Source: JBOGCH01 sp051656645 (lineage in GTDB: Bacteria; Bacteroidota; Bacteroidia; Bacteroidales; Marinifilaceae). From it: 64,000 nucleotides of DNA. Positions 17,391 to 25,499 of the stretch are shown one piece after another. The stretch spans positions 62,001 to 126,000 of the forward strand of contig JBOGCH010000020.1 in assembly GCA_051656645.1 (NCBI GenBank), given 5' to 3'. The translations under genes and the position numbers were made by a program. Positions within the stretch are counted from its first letter, which is position 1. Each line of letters starts with the position of its first letter. The notes beneath the pieces were generated by a model. It was not told where the DNA came from, did no database searches, and saw only the letters and a list, made by a program, of their open reading frames with translations.

Positions 17391-18596
17391 TTAGTCTTTA
17401 ACAACCAATCTTTTAATCAAATAACGCACAGGAAAATAGGATGCTACGGTACCTATAACAAACACTACTAGCAAAATATAGCCAACATCGCTCCATAACA
17501 GTTTAACGGGATATGCCGGAAGCACGTAACTGCCGTTCCCTAATTTAACCAGCCCAAATTGTTCTTGTAAAACAACAAGAATAATACCTATACTTAGTCC
17601 GCAAAGAGCACCGAAAAAGGTAATCAGATTTCCCTCTATACAGAAAATACCAATCAGCTTATTACGTGTCATACCCATGGCGCGATAGATAGATAAATCG
17701 CTCTTCTTATCTAAAATAAGCATGGAAATTGAGCCCACAATATTAAATGAGGCAATGAATAGAATAAAAATAAGAATTAAGAAAATAACCATCTTCTCCG
17801 ATCTCATCATAGAGTAGAATGAGGCATTAAGGTCGTACTTATCAAGTACCTTATATTGCTCTCCCAAGCGTTCGCGCACAAACTCTTTCATTTTGTCCAC
17901 ATTCACAGTAGGCGAAACGTATAGTTCCACCTTGCTTACCGCGTGCGGCATTTGGAATAATGTACGCGCCGCATCAAAGTTTACCAATACCAATTGATTG
18001 TCTAACTCTTGACCACTAGATAGTAAACCTACTGGATGTAGGCGTTGAGTTAAAATAGGGTTTTCAAGTTTTCCTTGCTTTTTGTTGGGATAAAAGAGCT
18101 CTATACGTTTCAATGCATCGGTAGAAATTCCCATGGCACGTGCCACTCCCTCGCCAACAATGGCTTGGTTAGCGCGCGCAAAAGGAGTATGCACACTTCG
18201 GCGCAGAACATATTCGTTGAGTGTAGTCTTATACAAATAGCTAGAGTCAACACCACGCACAATAATAGGCGCTAATTGCTCATCATATTTTATTAATGCT
18301 TTCTCTTCAATGACGGGTGCAATAAAACGCAACTCGCTCATGTCATTTAATTGCATAATTACAGAGTCCGCGTTTAATTGTTTTCCCTCTGCCGGCATGA
18401 CAACCAACTGTGGGGTATAACTATCGGCACTTGACACCAAAAACAGGTCAATGCCATTAAACACAGATAAAATAACCACTAAGGCCGCACTTCCTACGGC
18501 TACGCCGAGAACGCTGATTAACGATATAATGTTAATAGCGCTCTGTTTCTTCTTTGAAAATAAATAGCGGCGAGCAATAAAAAGCGATAAGCTCAT
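17391..18596 (-). CDS. ABC transporter permease, LolC/LolE type (FtsX domain)
   Basis: 401 residues. The N-terminal LolE-like start (LFIARRYLFSKKKQSAINII) runs into TM1 (VGSAALVVILSVFNG), then a periplasmic MacB-PCD-like domain to about residue 270. The FtsX domain has three helices (about 275-300, 325-350, 370-390) and IYRAMGMTRNKLIGIFCIEG. The family extracts lipoproteins from the inner membrane for LolA in proteobacteria. No ATPase gene is adjacent. Start chosen at the ATG 18596, 12 nt after the rbfA stop; the 18608 codon is TTG. Confidence 0.9.
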   Translation of the reverse strand: MSLSLFIARRYLFSKKKQSAINIISLISVLGVAVGSAALVVILSVFNGIDLFLVSSADSYTPQLVVMPAEGKQLNADSVIMQLNDMSELRFIAPVIEEKALIKYDEQLAPIIVRGVDSSYLYKTTLNEYVLRRSVHTPFARANQAIVGEGVARAMGISTDALKRIELFYPNKKQGKLENPILTQRLHPVGLLSSGQELDNQLVLVNFDAARTLFQMPHAVSKVELYVSPTVNVDKMKEFVRERLGEQYKVLDKYDLNASFYSMMRSEKMVIFLILIFILFIASFNIVGSISMLILDKKSDLSIYRAMGMTRNKLIGIFCIEGNLITFFGALCGLSIGIILVVLQEQFGLVKLGNGSYVLPAYPVKLLWSDVGYILLVVFVIGTVASYFPVRYLIKRLVVKD

Positions 18597-18608
18597 AGGG
18601 AGAATCAA

Positions 18609-18944
18609 TTATTTCAACAACTCGTCTATTTTGTCTAAATAATCTAAGCTATCATCCACAAAGAAACGTAATTCCGGGATAATACGCATTTGTTTTCCAA
18701 CCTTACGTCCCAAGATAAAACGGATGTTACGTTTATTTTCTTCAAGAGATGCCATAACATCGTTGGCACGATCTGACGGGAAAATGCTCAAGTAAATCTT
18801 TACGTACGATAGGTCCGGACTAACTCTTACTGTTGTTACGGATACCATTGCTCCAAGAATGTACTCCTTACATTCGTTTTGAAACATTGCACTTAAATCG
18901 CGTTGAATAAGTCGCGAAACTTTATTTTGTCTTATACTGTCCAT
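18609..18944 (-). CDS. rbfA: ribosome-binding factor A
   Basis: 111 residues with the KH-like RbfA fold: SRLIQRDLSAMFQNE, VSVTTVRVSPDLSYVKIYLS, LGRKVGKQMRIIPELRFFVDDSLDY. Assists 30S/16S maturation. Upstream partner of the LolC/E-type permease, an arrangement I know from other Bacteroidales. Confidence 0.95.
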   Translation of the reverse strand: MDSIRQNKVSRLIQRDLSAMFQNECKEYILGAMVSVTTVRVSPDLSYVKIYLSIFPSDRANDVMASLEENKRNIRFILGRKVGKQMRIIPELRFFVDDSLDYLDKIDELLK

Positions 18945-19008
18945 CTTACAATGATTTTAAATAATTACCCTTCCGGATAATTATACTAACAAACTACTAT
19001 TTAGGGTG

Positions 19009-19016
19009 CAAATATA
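19009..19016 (-). promoter_or_regulatory. candidate promoter -7 box of rbfA
   Basis: Minus-strand TATATTTG, exact consensus, about 65 nt before the rbfA ATG. Confidence 0.45.
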
Positions 19017-19112
19017 GCTAAATTAATTGAAAGCCTTGACCATTTAAATGCTTTACTCATTTCCCTAAAACCTTAACTACCCAAATGCGTAACTACATCA
19101 AAAACAAATGCA

Positions 19113-19679
19113 GTGAAAAATAACACTTACATAATTGTATTAACAACATTGTTGTTATTATTTGGCAAAATACCTAGCCTATGTGCTCAGGGGGACGGAC
19201 TTTTAAATGCAATCTCCGTGTATGGAGGGGTAACAACAAACTCCGGCTACTTGGCAGGGGCAGATTATGAGCGTTATTTTCCACGCACGGAAATGCATAT
19301 TTTCTCTGGAGGTGTATCCTTTGAGTATATAAATCAGAAAAATAAGGAGCTAGACGAGAATAAATCCCGCTCACAAGCCTTTTTACTTACTCCTCAATAC
19401 AAATATCGTTACCGCATTATGCCACAATGGTATCTGGGAGCCGGCATTGGTTTATCCATTGGTTTCTCAGACACCTATAACAATTCACAGGGCGGATTAT
19501 TGCAAGACAGGACATCGGGGAAGCAATTTTGCGGTGGTGCCATGTTAAATGTATTCACTGAATACTCCATTCATAAACGTTGGAATATTCTGCTCTCCCT
19601 GCGCGAATTCTACAACGGTAATGCAACGTTGGATAATTGGCTACTCAATGCCAATATCGGTATTCGCTATTTCTTTTAA
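19113..19679 (+). CDS. predicted outer-membrane beta-barrel protein
   Basis: 188 residues from a GTG start (no in-frame ATG fits the signal peptide). Signal peptide to about residue 26 (LLLLFGKIPSLCAQ). The rest is alternating hydrophobic/aromatic strands (YGGVTTNSGYLAGADYERYF, YKYRYRIMPQWYLGAGIGL) and ends in a phenylalanine after NANIGIRYFF, the usual outer-membrane barrel end. Small OmpW/OprF-like barrels have this form; no specific family recognised. The thioredoxin gene follows 31 nt later. Confidence 0.72.
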   Translation: MKNNTYIIVLTTLLLLFGKIPSLCAQGDGLLNAISVYGGVTTNSGYLAGADYERYFPRTEMHIFSGGVSFEYINQKNKELDENKSRSQAFLLTPQYKYRYRIMPQWYLGAGIGLSIGFSDTYNNSQGGLLQDRTSGKQFCGGAMLNVFTEYSIHKRWNILLSLREFYNGNATLDNWLLNANIGIRYFF

Positions 19680-19710
19680 CACACAATACTAACCTTTAAA
19701 TAACCATACC

Positions 19711-20001
19711 ATGGAAAATAACACAACTCCGGGTCAACTTCAATTTATGGAATTCTTTGCCACATGGTGTCCTCATTGCCAGCGCATGACGGCTGTCATG
19801 GATCAGCTAGAAAAAGAACGCACAGATGTTGCTGTCAAAAGATTTGATGTTGATGCTACAGAGAATGATGAGATAATGAAACAGTACAACATTGATGCTA
19901 TCCCGGCATACGTTATTCTAAAACAAGGACAACCTGTTTGGAGAGGCACGGGAGAGTTGTCTGTAGACGACATCAAGAATAAGCTCGATACGTATAAATA
20001 G
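19711..20001 (+). CDS. thioredoxin-like protein
   Basis: 96 residues, cytosolic (no signal). Redox motif W-C-P-H-C (C20, C23) in FFATWCPHCQRM, the cis-proline segment NIDAIPAYVILKQG, and a C-terminal helix. The -PH- dipeptide is DsbA-like rather than the classic -GP-, which raises the expected redox potential. A small thioredoxin-fold oxidoreductase. Partner unknown. Confidence 0.92.
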   Translation: MENNTTPGQLQFMEFFATWCPHCQRMTAVMDQLEKERTDVAVKRFDVDATENDEIMKQYNIDAIPAYVILKQGQPVWRGTGELSVDDIKNKLDTYK

Positions 20002-20382
20002 AAATTCCCGCATATACCATTGGACAAACGGACAGTAAATTTACTATAATAAAATAATGTCGATAATGTATTGTAATAAAGTTATAGTCAATGTTCATAA
20101 TTGTATCACCAGTACGTATATGCAATTAAGATACGTGTAAAATCTGTCCTCGTTCCCTTTGCTTAGAAATCTATAGAATTCGCTGCAGAGGGAACGAGGA
20201 CATGAAGTAAATATTGTTTCAATAGTTATTTACAACAAGGAAGCTACCGAAATTTTTAAGATTGCTTTATCGCCTTTGTTCGTTATATTTTGTTGCCCGA
20301 ACATAAATATATAAGTGGGTAAATAAAATACTATAAACCATATTTTTATCTTTGTGTTATAACATAAACCAAACAGAGAAAG
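20002..20382 (+). other. 380-bp intergenic region with a large hairpin
   Basis: No reading frame of note. Holds the inverted repeat at 20145-20202 and, at 20347-20354, a TATCTTTG box 29 nt before the next gene. The hairpin lacks a U-tract, so it is not a convincing terminator and could mark a small RNA. Confidence 0.5.
20145..20202. repeat. inverted repeat, possible structured RNA
   Basis: TGTCCTCGTTCCC (20145-20157) pairs perfectly with 20190-20202; partial pairing continues inward (CTTTGC with GCAGAG). Loop about 32 nt. GC-rich relative to its surroundings. Confidence 0.6.
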
Positions 20383-21837
20383 ATGATAGATATAAATGTT
20401 CAAATACATGATAAATTCTCCATAGAGTTTAAAGTGGGATATATGGTTGATTTGCGTTTACAAGAGAACGATTTCATTACCAATATTTGGATGTTTATAC
20501 CCAGCAGTCTTGATATAAACTCCTACACCTATGGGAAAGAGCAGTTCTATAAGGATGTAACCTCACACATCAGGTTAATTACGCCTATCTATGATCTTGG
20601 CGTCTTGGATTCCGATCAGGCCATGCCTTGGCTGTATCTTACGCGAGCCATTACGGCATTAATGGAGAATGCTACGGATGCTACCCTTGCCGATTACGAG
20701 TACCAAATAAAAATGTATGGAGCCATAGTGAAAAGTGCGCTCCGTAAGCGTATGGACGAGCTTCTGTATGACCATCGTAACCGTGACAAACGAGTGGAAC
20801 GCACCATAAAACAGATTAGTTCCATTGCATCGCGCTACCGTACTGCGCTCTCATTAATGGATGTAAATAGTTTAATGCCCAATGTGTTAGATTATTATAG
20901 GTTTGCCGACGAGTTTATCTCCAATACCATTGAACAGCAAAGCTATCGCTTCCTAGAGGAAGTGAGAGGAGGCGACTTAGAAGAAATTGAAAAATGCAAA
21001 CAGCTGGTAAAAGAGCTCATTGCCGGCGAGGTTCGATATAAAAAACAACAGGGTTTTATGACGGCCTCACTTGAGGACGTTAAACGTAACCGCACCCTAA
21101 TATACAGGCGTAGAGAGCTCAAAAAATATATTGAAAGTCAGCTTTATTTGGGCTACAGCAAAAAAAAGGACGGCCAAATCACGGAGCAAGTTTACTACAG
21201 CATTGCTGCCGGTTTGTCAATGATTTTTGCTACCACTGTGGCTTTTTCCTTCCAAAGCAAATATGGTAATTTTACTATGCCACTGTTTATAGCCTTAGTG
21301 GTTAGTTATATGTTAAAGGACCGTATCAAAGAGCTTATGCGATATTATTTTGTAAAAAAAATGTCAAAACGCTACTTTGATAACAAAACAACTATTCATG
21401 TAAAACATGCAATATTGGGTTGGATGAAGGAAAGTGCCGATTTTGTCAGCGAGCGTAATATTCCTCAGTACATTATTCAAAAGCGTGGCCGATCAAGTTT
21501 ATTAGAAGCCGACAACCGTATAACAAAAGAGAAAATATTGCTATACCGTAAACAACTGCGAATAAATGGTACCCTCTTGGACTCTACAAGTAATTATGTA
21601 ACGTCCGGTATTAACAATATATTGCGTTTTAATTTATGGAACTTTATCCAGAAAATGGATAATCCCGAAATCCCCGTGCCGGTATTGGACGCAGACAAAA
21701 ACATAACCTATGTAATGGGCGAAAAAGTTTACTACGTCAACTTTCTCCTACAATTTAAATGTGATGGGATAGAAAATTTTAGGCGCTACCGTATCACCAT
21801 GTCACGCGATGGGATAAAGGAGATTGAGTTACTTTAA
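20383..21837 (+). CDS. unknown membrane protein
   Basis: 484 residues, not recognised. A soluble N-terminal half with helical, arginine/lysine-rich segments (about 110-260) leads to a hydrophobic hairpin at about 283-315 (YYSIAAGLSMIFATTVAFSF, then LFIALVVSYML). A soluble C-terminal domain of about 160 residues is beta-rich and includes NLWNFIQKMDNP. No signal peptide, so both soluble parts are probably cytoplasmic around a two-helix anchor. A TATCTTTG box lies 29 nt before the start. Single gene. Confidence 0.6.
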   Translation: MIDINVQIHDKFSIEFKVGYMVDLRLQENDFITNIWMFIPSSLDINSYTYGKEQFYKDVTSHIRLITPIYDLGVLDSDQAMPWLYLTRAITALMENATDATLADYEYQIKMYGAIVKSALRKRMDELLYDHRNRDKRVERTIKQISSIASRYRTALSLMDVNSLMPNVLDYYRFADEFISNTIEQQSYRFLEEVRGGDLEEIEKCKQLVKELIAGEVRYKKQQGFMTASLEDVKRNRTLIYRRRELKKYIESQLYLGYSKKKDGQITEQVYYSIAAGLSMIFATTVAFSFQSKYGNFTMPLFIALVVSYMLKDRIKELMRYYFVKKMSKRYFDNKTTIHVKHAILGWMKESADFVSERNIPQYIIQKRGRSSLLEADNRITKEKILLYRKQLRINGTLLDSTSNYVTSGINNILRFNLWNFIQKMDNPEIPVPVLDADKNITYVMGEKVYYVNFLLQFKCDGIENFRRYRITMSRDGIKEIELL

Positions 21838-21856
21838 ACTCTATCTCCCCACGTTA

Positions 21857-22459
21857 TTAAATGGTACAAAACAAGGTAACTAAGAAAGGTACGGAAAAAT
21901 CGACCACAAAACCGTGAAAAATGGAAGTTCCGGCATATTCAACACCGCTAACTCTGGTAATAATGGGTAACGTGGTGTCCATGGTGGTTGCGCCTCCGGC
22001 TGATATGGGTGCTAATTTTCCAAAATACAGAGCAAGAGCAGGAGCCAATAGAAGAGCAAAAATTTCGCGTAAAATATTTGCTGTAAGTGCAACGGTTCCC
22101 CATTCGGCACCTTTATATTCCGTAATAAACACAGACGAGAGTGAGTAGTAGCCAAAGCCCGAGCCAATGGCCATACAATCAGCAACGCTGCGCGAAGGTA
22201 AGAATACAGATACGGCAGCGCATCCGGCAAGTGTGCCCACAATGGTTCCCAGCGGCACTAAAACAGTCCCTAATGAAGGTTTGCGTAATGCCTCAAGTGC
22301 CTTACTGTCACTACCAATGGAAATGCCCACTAAAAACATCAAACCGAATAGTGCATAGAGAGTAAAATCGGTTTCTAAAAGGACAGCAGGAATCAATCCA
22401 AAACGGGACATGGCTACTCCGGCCAAAAAACAAGCAACTATAATTACACTTCCTTTCAT
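21857..22459 (-). CDS. LysO-family exporter, C-terminal half
   Basis: 200 residues with about six membrane helices. It matches the second half of LysO/YbjE (DUF340): MFLVGISIGSD, GTVLVPLGTIVGTLAG, and the conserved GSGFGYYSLSSVFITEYKGAEWGT block, ending MDTTLPIITRVSGVEY. E. coli LysO exports lysine and toxic analogues. In this organism the protein is split: the N-terminal part is the separate upstream gene. The two would need to assemble for a full carrier. Confidence 0.88.
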   Translation of the reverse strand: MKGSVIIVACFLAGVAMSRFGLIPAVLLETDFTLYALFGLMFLVGISIGSDSKALEALRKPSLGTVLVPLGTIVGTLAGCAAVSVFLPSRSVADCMAIGSGFGYYSLSSVFITEYKGAEWGTVALTANILREIFALLLAPALALYFGKLAPISAGGATTMDTTLPIITRVSGVEYAGTSIFHGFVVDFSVPFLVTLFCTI

Positions 22460-22544
22460 ATGTTGATAATTTGTTTCTTTAATTGTTGAATGTAATTCAC
22501 AAGCATTAAACTCACTCTAAGGCATGTTTATACCAGTGCTTGTT

Positions 22545-22823
22545 TTATGACCTATTATTCTTTGAATTAAACACCCACTTATATATTGCCCAAGCGCATA
22601 ACACACTTCCGGTTAGACCACCAAGGGTAAGTAAAAGAGCTTCCATTCCCAATGTATTGAGATTGGAAAGTATCTGATCATTATTGCCAACAGCTATCCC
22701 CAATAGGAACAGTAACAGCATAATTGAAATTGAAATAAGTTTGGGAATAAATTGCAAATCTTTATTCCTAAACAAATAGCCTAGTGCTATACCGGCAAAC
22801 ATTACCGCAATAACTTTAAACAT
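22545..22823 (-). CDS. LysO-family exporter, N-terminal half
   Basis: 92 residues from the ATG at 22823, three membrane helices: MFKVIAVMFAGIALGYLF, LISISIMLLLFLLGIAVGNN and a third at about 60-82. This is the first half of LysO, ending where the fused protein would continue into the next gene. The gap to the partner is 85 nt. An upstream in-frame extension to 22877 is polar and not conserved. Split lysO genes occur in other Bacteroidota, so this is probably not a mutation. Confidence 0.82.
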   Translation of the reverse strand: MFKVIAVMFAGIALGYLFRNKDLQFIPKLISISIMLLLFLLGIAVGNNDQILSNLNTLGMEALLLTLGGLTGSVLCAWAIYKWVFNSKNNRS

Positions 22824-22936
22824 AGGAAAACACATTACTTTAACACGCGGTAAAGGTATGTATTTAACCCATGCCAAACAAAAATGCAGTGCTTACCTTT
22901 TATAAATTACGTTAACCCATCCCTACACCATCTAGG

Positions 22937-23042
22937 GGTTTCATTCAGGTTTCATTCAGCTTTCATTCAGGTTTCATTCAGGTTTGGGGTGTCATACCTG
23001 AATGAAACCACAATGAAAGCTGAATGAAACCACAATGAAATG
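22937..23042. repeat. long hairpin repeat with tandem 11-nt arms, copy 3 (inverted loop)
   Basis: Arms 22937-22983 and 22996-23042 (about 47 nt, four-unit arrays of TTTCATTCAGG-like 11-mers; the right arm has two CACAATGAAA variants that break pairing at a few positions). Loop TTGGGGTGTCAT. On the minus strand, the loop with one arm base reads GTATGACACCCCAA, identical to the loop of copy 1 although the arm repeats are unrelated. Confidence 0.93.
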
Positions 23043-23123
23043 GAAAGAGATTATAAGGAAATACACTTGGTGATGCTGGGGAAAATAGCAAAAGTAGACA
23101 AGTGTAGTATAGTACTACCTTCT

Positions 23124-23912
23124 TCAACCACATGAATACGTTTTTAGATTTAATAACCATTTCCATATAGGAATAACTTCAATCATTTTCTCGCCTACAG
23201 TTATTATTTGTTCTGTATCGCGAGTAATAATGTATAGCTTTCGGCATTCCAAAACCTCAGAAATTTTCAGTAATGCTTTAATTTCTCTGTCAATAGTGTC
23301 ATCGCTGTAGTTAAGGTTATAGGATACCTGGATAGCTGTATAATCTTAGGGAATATAAAAGTCGACTTCGATGTTATGATTATAGAAATAAACAGCATCC
23401 TCTCTTCCGTATTTATGAAGTGGATTTATTGCAACCACATTTTCCAGCAGTGAAGTATTGCCATCTAACAAAAAGAGGTTTAAAATTCCATTATCCGTGA
23501 AATAATATGTAGGTGATGTTTCTTTATCTACCAATTTACCGGCAATGTTTTGAATTGGATTGATTAGCCAGGCATCTTTAGCATACTCTATATAATTAAT
23601 AATATTTTGTGTACCTACTTTGGCTCCGGTTGAAGAGACGATATTTGCTATTCGGGTAAATGATAATGGTTGTTTGACACTTTCAGCTAATTTCTTTAAC
23701 ATGATACGCAAAGCGAATGTATTGTCTACTTTATGGCGAGCAGCAATATCGCCAAGGTATATTTTCTGATAGACACTCGTCAGATAGTCACGTTTGGCTG
23801 ACAACTCAGCTCCTTCCGGAAAACCACCCAAGTAGAAATAATCATTGAACTTGCGCAGAATCTCGGCCTTACCTTCTGTCGATAAAAGTTGAGTATCTGT
23901 AATAGTAATTCA
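23124..23912 (-). pseudogene. decayed AAA-type ATPase with DUF4143 domain
   Basis: The longest open segment (23831-23346) encodes the middle of a DUF4143 protein: YLGGFPEGAELSAKRDYL, SVYQKIYLGDIAARHKV, VGTQNIINYIEYAKDAWLI, EDAVYFYNHNIEVDFYIP. A TAA then interrupts the frame, but the same frame continues with recognisable C-terminus (AIQVSYNLNYSDDTIDREIK, LYIITRDTEQ, VIPIWKWLL) to a stop at 23124-23126. Upstream, the frame extends through TDTQLLSTEGKAEILRKFND to about 23912, where a TGA stops it. The entire N-terminal P-loop ATPase domain (about 200 residues) is missing. So it is 5'-truncated plus one nonsense mutation. Intact family members are single-gene ATPases of uncertain function. Confidence 0.88.
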
Positions 23913-24212
23913 TACAATACAAATATAGGTCAATTTTGTTTTGCACACAAAATGTAATTGTGCATATATTGTTTCATTTGTGATATAAATTATAAGGAGA
24001 TCCCATTTAATATTTGCCGTTTTGAATAGATTTTGAGTTTGAAAATGATTCATCCATAATGCTCAGATAGATAGAGAATAGTGGAAGAAGTATTGTTTTT
24101 ATGAATTTATTAATATAATTTAGTATTTAAGCAATTTCTTTAGTTTAGGAGATAATGGGTTTCTATCCTAAATTTTGAAGGAAAATTAGAATCCAATTTA
24201 AAAACTAGTTAT
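23913..24212. other. intergenic region between pseudogene and propeller lipoprotein
   Basis: 300 bp, very AT-rich. Holds the promoter of the decayed ATPase at 23920-23951. The other side shows no clear consensus promoter for the gene at 24213. Confidence 0.5.
23920..23951 (-). promoter_or_regulatory. promoter still facing the decayed ATPase
   Basis: Minus-strand TTTG (23948-23951), 20-nt spacer, TATATTTG (23920-23927). An ideal match directly before the truncated frame, so the fragment may still be transcribed. Confidence 0.65.
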
Positions 24213-25301
24213 ATGCGTATGAAAGTATTTATTGTATTATTAATAGCTTTATGTTTCTCATGCAAAAGGGGTGTGAATAATGAAATCGTAATCGATAAAC
24301 AACAAAATGCGCAACTCTCTGATTACATAAAAAGTTCCCATGCAGTAGTTTTGGAAACGAACGGTGATAGTTATATCCGCAATGTTGAAAAAATAATCTT
24401 ATATCAGAATCTACTATTTATTCTCGATTCAGACAAAGTCGTTGTTTTTGATAATCAGGGGAAATATATTTCAAAAATCGATAAGAAGGGAAGAGGATAT
24501 GGTGAATATTTAGGAATAAGTGATATTGGTATTTTTGATAATAGGTTATATATTCTTTCTGGATATAATAAGATGATTTATGTCTATAACTTCTCAGGAG
24601 ACTTTCTTGACAATATCAAATTGAATGATTTTTATAATAAATTTGAGGTTGTAGCATCTAATCGCATATTTTTATATTCAGAGAAATCCAATCAGCAAAT
24701 GTTCAACATTAATGTAGCTGATGGTAATGGTGAAATAATTAATCAATTTTTGCCGTTTAAAAAGACTAACAAATACAATTTTGGGGTTACACCTTTCAAT
24801 CGCATTGATAGTACAACCTTCCTCTTGACATTTCCTTATGATCAGTCATTGTATTCTGTTACGGCAAATGCTTGTAAATTATTATATTCATTTAATTTCC
24901 AGACCGAATATAATTTAGAACGGGATATAGAGGATTACTCTTATAGCGAACTTAGCGATGAATTTAACTACAAAAACATCTTAAAGAGAATTAGATGCAC
25001 ATATCAAAAAGATGGTAAGTTATACGTTTTGGCAGCAATGTTTTATGATGGAATCGGGTCAAGAGATTTATTCGTATCAATTGATTTAAAAACATCGAAC
25101 CAGAAGATATATAGATTTGGGGATACTATTGATGAACAGTACCCATTCATTGGTTCTATTATAGCGATAAACGATAATATGATTTATTCTTGGACACCAG
25201 CTTTAAATATTAAAGGTATTGAAAAAATATGTGGTATTACGCAATTTCCGCATCTGCAAGAAACGGATAATCCTGTTATCTTTATATCCGAGCTGAACTA
25301 A
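24213..25301 (+). CDS. six-bladed beta-propeller lipoprotein
   Basis: 362 residues. Lipoprotein signal MRMKVFIVLLIALCFSC. Repeated NHL/propeller strands follow: LLFILDSDKVVVFDNQGKYI with G-x-G-x-GEYLGISDIGI, then RLYILSGYNKMIYVYNFSGD. The family is common in Bacteroides near polysaccharide-use genes and is of unknown function; binding rather than catalysis is likely. Codon use is AT-richer than the housekeeping genes. A perfect terminator follows. Confidence 0.85.
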   Translation: MRMKVFIVLLIALCFSCKRGVNNEIVIDKQQNAQLSDYIKSSHAVVLETNGDSYIRNVEKIILYQNLLFILDSDKVVVFDNQGKYISKIDKKGRGYGEYLGISDIGIFDNRLYILSGYNKMIYVYNFSGDFLDNIKLNDFYNKFEVVASNRIFLYSEKSNQQMFNINVADGNGEIINQFLPFKKTNKYNFGVTPFNRIDSTTFLLTFPYDQSLYSVTANACKLLYSFNFQTEYNLERDIEDYSYSELSDEFNYKNILKRIRCTYQKDGKLYVLAAMFYDGIGSRDLFVSIDLKTSNQKIYRFGDTIDEQYPFIGSIIAINDNMIYSWTPALNIKGIEKICGITQFPHLQETDNPVIFISELN

Positions 25302-25367
25302 TCAATAAATGCATAGGATAATGAGTAGATATTAAGCATTTAAAGGAGACTTAAATGGACAGAATAT

Positions 25368-25413
25368 AAAAAAGCGCTAACTCTTGATTAAGGTCAAGAG
25401 TTAGCGCTTTTTT
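25368..25413. terminator. strong intrinsic terminator
   Basis: A 20-bp perfect stem, 25368-25387 with 25394-25413, six-base loop, A-run and T-run on either side. The stem core is GCGCTAACTCTTGA. Confidence 0.92.
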
Positions 25414-25499
25414 ATGTCTATATTTTCCTATTAGGGTAATTAATATTTACATTTAATCACATTTTAATTGAGATCTATTTATTACAAAAACTTAACCTG

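Noticed and set aside
21857..22823. Frameshifted single lysO gene
   Set aside because: The two frames are separated by 85 nt of non-coding sequence, and the downstream gene has its own ATG.
22978..23166. 62-codon minus-strand frame over the hairpin repeat
   Set aside because: It is largely the reading of the repeat and the decayed ATPase end in another frame, with no own start or family similarity.
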